A DNA stretch of 9,620 bases from Chlamydiota bacterium (GTDB taxonomy: Bacteria > Chlamydiota > Chlamydiia > Chlamydiales > Rhabdochlamydiaceae), in assembly GCA_023269365.1 (NCBI GenBank), contig JAHFTN010000060.1:1-9620 (forward strand), in the 5' to 3' direction. Of this stretch, positions 6,407-9,620 are shown piece by piece; positions within the stretch are counted from its first letter, which is position 1, and the number at the start of each line of letters is the position of its first letter. Below the pieces are notes generated by a model. It worked only from the letters and a program-made list of their open reading frames with translations. It was not told the DNA's origin and did no database searches. The position numbers were made by a program, and so were the translations under genes.

Positions 6407-6414
6407 GGTCGACA

Positions 6415-6420
6415 CTCCTT
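6415..6420 (-). promoter_or_regulatory. Ribosome binding site that decides the MYG1 start
   Basis: The minus strand reads AAGGAG eight bases before ATG 6406. The alternative GTG start at 6415 shares its first base with the last G of this motif and so cannot use it. This favours the shorter 289-residue product. Confidence 0.75.
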
Positions 6421-6430
6421 AAAACCTTCA

Positions 6431-6459
6431 GTTATAAAACTTTTCTCAAGAAAAATCGA
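6431..6459 (-). promoter_or_regulatory. Candidate promoter of the MYG1-HIT-HEAT operon
   Basis: TATAAC (6436-6431 on the minus strand, five of six consensus matches) is preceded, after a 17-bp spacer, by TCGATT (6459-6454, three of six). The start would be near 6424, giving a leader of about 17 nt that includes the AAGGAG site. No equally good plus-strand promoter is visible for the divergent gene in the 102-bp gap; TACATA at 6474-6479 lacks a matching -35. Confidence 0.35.
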
Positions 6460-6508
6460 CCACAAAATGTTTTTACATAAAAAAGAGACCTATTTAGAGT
6501 ACAGGTGT

Positions 6509-8629
6509 ATGAAAAACTACCTTTTTCCCGCTCACTACGACCTCGTGACTCCCGATGGCTATCTCACGCAGATAAAACGCCTCTCTCCTCATCTGCTCGA
6601 AGTAGAGCTAGAAATTCAAAATATCTCTCCTGCCTTTGTCGGATTTCACCTCGATAAAGAGCACCTCTTTTTTAACTTAAAGAGTACTCTTGCCCAATTG
6701 GGCTTAAATGGGACTTTACAAGAACTAGAGATAGAAAAAACAAATCACAGGGCCAAGCTGCGCGTCCACCTGCACCCTTACGGGAAAATAGCCATTGCCT
6801 TACTCGATTATCTCCAAGAAGGCGCCTATATCGGTAAGCTGTTTGCAGCAGATCCTGAGCGCAAAGTTCATAACCCCGACTACCTTCTTCGCATGTTTGG
6901 AAGAACAGATCGGCGCGGCTCTCCTCTGCTCTCGTTGGGAGGCCCTAAAGGAAGAGATGAACTCTTGTTAGAAAAAATCGAAGGGCGCACCGTTGCTTTT
7001 CTGCAATTGCAAGAAGGGGTTCTTTCCTATGATCAAGAGGCGATTTGCGGCCTTCTTCCCACGATCAAAAGAGCGTTGACAGATCCCCAGCTACGCTTGC
7101 GCACACTCATCCAACTCGACCAATTATGGGCACCGCTTGAAAAACGCACAGTTAATGAAGGGAAAATCCTTCTTGTACGCACAGCTCCTCTGCACATTCG
7201 CACAGTATTTGGAAAGGTGGTAGACAAGCTTTTGCCTATGGGAGTCTCTCATACCGCTGCTAACGTGCTAGAGCCTGATACGGCAGCTTCCGGCGATGTG
7301 TATGAGCTCTATGGCCATTCTGCAGAAGAGCTCGAAGTCATCCCCGTAGAATTTTATACGTTGGAACCCTACAGGGAGCATGTCTTCTTTTCCGATCGGG
7401 ATCAACTCCAAAGCAGCCTCGAAAACCCCCAAGTCCTATTCCAAGCGTTTAAATCTGCGCCAGAACCCCTTACCCATAGGGCTTCGACCTTTGTTGTGAA
7501 AGGGCACCAGCTCATCAATCTAGAACCTGCGGATTGGATCGCAAGAAAAACCTATAAGAGTGAGTTTCCAGGTCTTTTCTATCCGGCACAACAGTCCTTG
7601 CTTGTCCAGCGCTACATTGAACAACAGACCGATTACCCCTTTTTAAAAGCAATCGAAGAGGGGCTCATCACTTCGCAAGGGATCCTCCTCTGCCGCTATT
7701 TCCCCTCCCCCCTTATGAAGCGCCTTCTTTTAAGCGATCTCGTGCAGCGCTGCCTTAAGGGGATCTATTTTCAATTCCCCTCTTTAGCATATGGCAATTT
7801 TTTTTCCCATGAAGACCGCTCTATGTTGCTCGATTTGGCTAAGTTTGGAATCCCCGTCTACTGGGTCGATGAGACCTCCAATCAGGTATTACAATACGTG
7901 CCCAAACCCGGAAAAGATGCGGGGATGTTCGTCCCTGAAGCCCTTGTGGAAACCTTTGTAAAATCTACCGCTTTTGGGATTTATGGATCTCATCTCTTGT
8001 ATAGTGATGTAGAAGAACAACTCACAGCTCTCCTTCGAGGAATCATCGAGATGCGTTCTGAATTTACCCATCCCTTACTTAACCCAGACACACCCATTGC
8101 CCTTGTCACGGGAGGGGGCCCTGGCCTTATGGAAATCGGCAACCGCGCGGCGAAGCGCGTCGGGGTTCTCTCTTGTGCTAATATCGTTGATTTTCGCACC
8201 AACAACACTCTCAACTTACAAGAGCAAAAGCAAAATATCTATGTCGAAGCTAAAATGACCTACCGATTAGATCGACTTGTTGAGAGGCAGTCGGAATTCA
8301 ACCTCGATTTTCCGATCATTTTAACGGGAGGCTATGGCACAGATTTTGAGCAATCTCTAGAGGAAGTTAGACGCAAAGTCGGATCGATCCCCCCGACACC
8401 CATTTTACTCTTTGGGGATCCCGACTACTGGCGCAAGAAGATCACTTCCCGTTTCGAGTGCAATCTGGCCTCGAAGAGCATTGCCGGATCTGAGTGGATC
8501 AGCAACTGCTTTTACTGCGTCCAAAATGCGAGCCAGGGGTTAAAGGTCTATCACCAATTTTTCTCCCACACGTTGCCTATTGGGCCACATCATCCTTCCC
8601 ATAAAGAGGGTTTTGTCACTGTCTTCTGA
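6509..8629 (+). CDS. Large protein with C-terminal LOG-like Rossmann domain
   Basis: From ATG 6509 the product has 706 residues. The C-terminal part (about 500-670) resembles the LOG/lysine-decarboxylase-like and PpnN nucleotide-monophosphate glycosidase fold: FGIYGSHLLYSD before it, VTGGGPGLMEIGNRAAKR with the glycine-rich loop at 533-542, TGGYGTDFEQSLEE at 606-619 in place of the family PGGxGTxxE, and TPILLFGDPDYW after it. Thr606 replaces the usual Pro, while the G-G-x-G-T-x-x-E core is kept. The long N-terminal region (1-~500) matches nothing I recognise; it is soluble-looking, with no signal peptide or membrane segment. The open frame extends back to 6365, but that part runs antisense through the MYG1 start and carries no recognisable domain, so ATG 6509 (MKNYLFPAHYDLVTPDGYLT) is preferred although its ribosome binding site is weak. 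From memory, C. trachomatis has a long uncharacterised protein in the same place (CT387). Function is unknown; nucleotide or ribonucleotide hydrolysis is an inference from the C-terminal domain. Confidence 0.85.
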   Translation: MKNYLFPAHYDLVTPDGYLTQIKRLSPHLLEVELEIQNISPAFVGFHLDKEHLFFNLKSTLAQLGLNGTLQELEIEKTNHRAKLRVHLHPYGKIAIALLDYLQEGAYIGKLFAADPERKVHNPDYLLRMFGRTDRRGSPLLSLGGPKGRDELLLEKIEGRTVAFLQLQEGVLSYDQEAICGLLPTIKRALTDPQLRLRTLIQLDQLWAPLEKRTVNEGKILLVRTAPLHIRTVFGKVVDKLLPMGVSHTAANVLEPDTAASGDVYELYGHSAEELEVIPVEFYTLEPYREHVFFSDRDQLQSSLENPQVLFQAFKSAPEPLTHRASTFVVKGHQLINLEPADWIARKTYKSEFPGLFYPAQQSLLVQRYIEQQTDYPFLKAIEEGLITSQGILLCRYFPSPLMKRLLLSDLVQRCLKGIYFQFPSLAYGNFFSHEDRSMLLDLAKFGIPVYWVDETSNQVLQYVPKPGKDAGMFVPEALVETFVKSTAFGIYGSHLLYSDVEEQLTALLRGIIEMRSEFTHPLLNPDTPIALVTGGGPGLMEIGNRAAKRVGVLSCANIVDFRTNNTLNLQEQKQNIYVEAKMTYRLDRLVERQSEFNLDFPIILTGGYGTDFEQSLEEVRRKVGSIPPTPILLFGDPDYWRKKITSRFECNLASKSIAGSEWISNCFYCVQNASQGLKVYHQFFSHTLPIGPHHPSHKEGFVTVF

Positions 8630-8665
8630 ACCTATCCCAGTAAACGAAAAGTAGGCTTTTTGACC

Positions 8666-8683
8666 CGCAAAGCGAGTTTTGCG
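8666..8683 (+). terminator. Small hairpin between convergent genes
   Basis: CGCAAA (8666-8671) and TTTGCG (8678-8683) pair around a 6-base loop. A TTTTT run (8657-8661) precedes it on the plus strand, and no T-run follows immediately, so it is a poor intrinsic terminator. It also contains a short direct repeat, GCGAGTT at 8672-8678 and 8681-8687. Confidence 0.25.
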
Positions 8684-8711
8684 AGTTCCCTCTACTTATT
8701 TTGTCCTTCGA

Positions 8712-8756
8712 ACTGGACTTTAGCCATTGGGGGGCGGCAAGTTCGCCTCTAAAGCC
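8712..8756 (+). repeat. Single arm of the palindromic repeat family, copy 3
   Basis: This 45-bp stretch starts ACTGGACTTTAGCCATTGGG and ends AGTTCGCCTCTAAAGCC. It aligns along its whole length with one arm of the 1592-1688 palindrome, differing by a few substitutions and short indels (one base missing after ACTT, extra GG/CG bases near the G-run). No complementary second arm follows; the sequence continues TCTCAAAAATCC. It is therefore a half-element, either a decayed palindrome or an ancestor-like single unit. Confidence 0.85.
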
Positions 8757-8795
8757 TCTCAAAAATCCTTAGTTTTCGTTTGCTGGGATAGGTTC

Positions 8796-9620
8796 CTAGA
8801 AGCCCCAGGAGAAGCCAAACTCTCCGTACTGGGTGCGCTCATTGAAGAATTGTCCCTCGTAAGAGTACCCATGGTGGTAGTCGATATAGAGGCGCATCTT
8901 ACGACCCACCCCTTGCAACTTACTGAGCTCATAGCCCAATTTAAACGTCATATCCAGATCCCAGTTGCGCTGCTGCCAATTCTCCAAATGCATAGCAAAA
9001 AAGGGGGTGCCATAAAGCCTGTGATAATCGAACTTGCTCCCCAAGATCCTCAACTCCATTCCATACTGGATGTAGAGAGGTTGTATAAAAAAAGAGCGGT
9101 CGCTATGAAAGACGACGCCCGGGCCTACATATCCCCTAAGTCCACTAGAAAACTGATACGAGGTAAAAAGATCGATCGCTTCCATACTAGGATTTTTTCT
9201 TGTATGCACATGTCCATGATGATTGCACAAGAATTCATCCCCTAGATGGGAAGAAACATGATAGATGCGCGCTCGAAACGACCACTTATCAAAAGCATAT
9301 GTCAAGGGGATCCCCACCAAATAATCTGTATTGACGAGCTCGCACGTCTCGTGCTTGGGTTGATGGGGAATGTTAGAATAGTTAAATACCGACCAGATCC
9401 CCGCCTCGATGCCAATTTGCAAATCCCCGTGCCAAGGGAGCACATTGATCCAGCGAAACACAGGAAAATCATCTCCTAAAGAGACCGCCGCACATATATC
9501 GCCACACACCTTATCCCCGACTCGCAGGGCAGCTGAGTTGATAGGCTGCCTTGGGTCTGCAATCAACGGGGCAAAGAGCACTGTCGACTGAGGGAACCAC
9601 ACCCCACTGACACGCGGCTG
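8796..9620 (-). CDS. DUF1207 family outer-membrane beta-barrel protein, 5' end cut by window edge
   Basis: The 274 visible codons match my memory of the DUF1207 family: an opening VWFPQSTVLFAPLIADPRQP, the FRWINVLPWHGDLQIGIEAG strand, a VNTDYLVGIPLTYAFDKWSF segment and the hallmark RIYHVSSHLGDEFL. Alternating hydrophobic/aromatic strands follow (FFIQPLYIQYGMELRI, RKMRLYIDYHHGYSY), and the protein ends GEFGFSWGF with the terminal Phe typical of barrels inserted by the BAM complex. A GTG at 9602 could be read as a start, but the frame stays open through PRVSG to the window edge and the family normally has a signal peptide and further residues before this region, so the gene is partial. Its function is unknown; a surface or transport role is inferred from the barrel features. 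It is convergent with the LOG-like gene, and its stop abuts the inverted repeat. Confidence 0.88.
   Translation of the reverse strand, partial: QPRVSGVWFPQSTVLFAPLIADPRQPINSAALRVGDKVCGDICAAVSLGDDFPVFRWINVLPWHGDLQIGIEAGIWSVFNYSNIPHQPKHETCELVNTDYLVGIPLTYAFDKWSFRARIYHVSSHLGDEFLCNHHGHVHTRKNPSMEAIDLFTSYQFSSGLRGYVGPGVVFHSDRSFFIQPLYIQYGMELRILGSKFDYHRLYGTPFFAMHLENWQQRNWDLDMTFKLGYELSKLQGVGRKMRLYIDYHHGYSYEGQFFNERTQYGEFGFSWGF

Larger units (their letters stand above)
8623..8802. repeat. Inverted repeat framing the convergent intergenic region
   Basis: GAACCTATCCCAG-T-AAACGAAAA-G-T at 8628-8652 recurs inverted at 8771-8795 with C in place of T and C in place of G, that is 23 of 25 matches. Allowing a 2-bp gap, CTTCT on the outer side (8623-8627 and 8798-8802) also matches. 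The left arm overlaps the TGA stop of the LOG-like gene (8627-8629), and the right arm touches the TAG stop of the DUF1207 gene (8796-8798). The enclosed segment of about 118 bp contains a small hairpin and the single palindrome arm. It could be a bidirectional 3'-end structure or the terminal repeats of a short non-coding mobile element; no target duplication is evident. Confidence 0.8.

Noticed and set aside
6365..6508. N-terminal extension of the LOG-like protein from ATG 6365
   Set aside because: It would run antisense through the start and promoter region of the MYG1 gene and shows no domain similarity; ATG 6509 begins a more protein-like sequence.
9600..9602. GTG at 9602 as the start of the DUF1207 protein
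   Set aside because: The frame remains open to the window edge with plausible residues, and the family has a signal peptide and further sequence upstream of this point.

Overview
The window looks like a chromosomal housekeeping segment from a member of the phylum Chlamydiota, most likely an amoeba-associated or 'environmental' lineage rather than the genus Chlamydia. Three things point there. The infA - tRNA-Thr(GGU) - tuf order is, as I recall, the chlamydial arrangement. MYG1-like and HIT genes sit side by side next to a very long protein with a LOG-like C-terminus, which resembles the CT385-CT387 neighbourhood of C. trachomatis (from memory, not checked). A DUF1207-type outer-membrane protein is also present. 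The species cannot be named from the sequence alone.

Layout. 1-1557 (minus strand): infA, then tRNA-Thr(GGU), then tuf, which runs off the left edge; this is a translation-factor cluster. 1558-1778: an intergenic region between divergent genes, dominated by a 97-bp near-perfect hairpin. 1779-2264 (plus): sufE, the sulfur-transfer partner of a SufS-type cysteine desulfurase; its 3' end overlaps an M24 metallopeptidase on the other strand by 47 bp. 2218-6406 (minus): from upstream to downstream, MYG1-like nuclease, HIT/HinT hydrolase, exported HEAT-repeat protein, then, after a second large hairpin, the M24 peptidase. MYG1, HIT and HEAT are so tightly packed (ATGA overlap, 2-bp gap) that they should form one operon. 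6509-8629 (plus): a 706-aa protein with a C-terminal LOG/lysine-decarboxylase-like Rossmann domain, divergent from MYG1. 8630-8795: a convergent intergenic region built of nested repeats. 8796-9620 (minus): the C-terminal part of a DUF1207 outer-membrane beta-barrel protein, open at the right edge.

The most interesting material is intergenic. Two long palindromes (1592-1688 and 3411-3508) and one single-arm relative (8712-8756) share a conserved outer end (ACTGGACTTGTA, then CCAT, then a G-run) and, in the two palindromes, a TTCTG loop when read on one strand. The inner stems of the two palindromes are unrelated in sequence yet perfectly self-complementary. The single arm lies inside a separate 25-33 bp inverted repeat that starts at the stop codons of both convergent genes. 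This looks like a dispersed palindromic repeat family that I do not recognise. One copy appears to lie in the 5' leader of infA and another forms the junction between two genes on the same strand.

No CRISPR array, insertion-sequence transposase, rRNA gene or prophage gene is visible.
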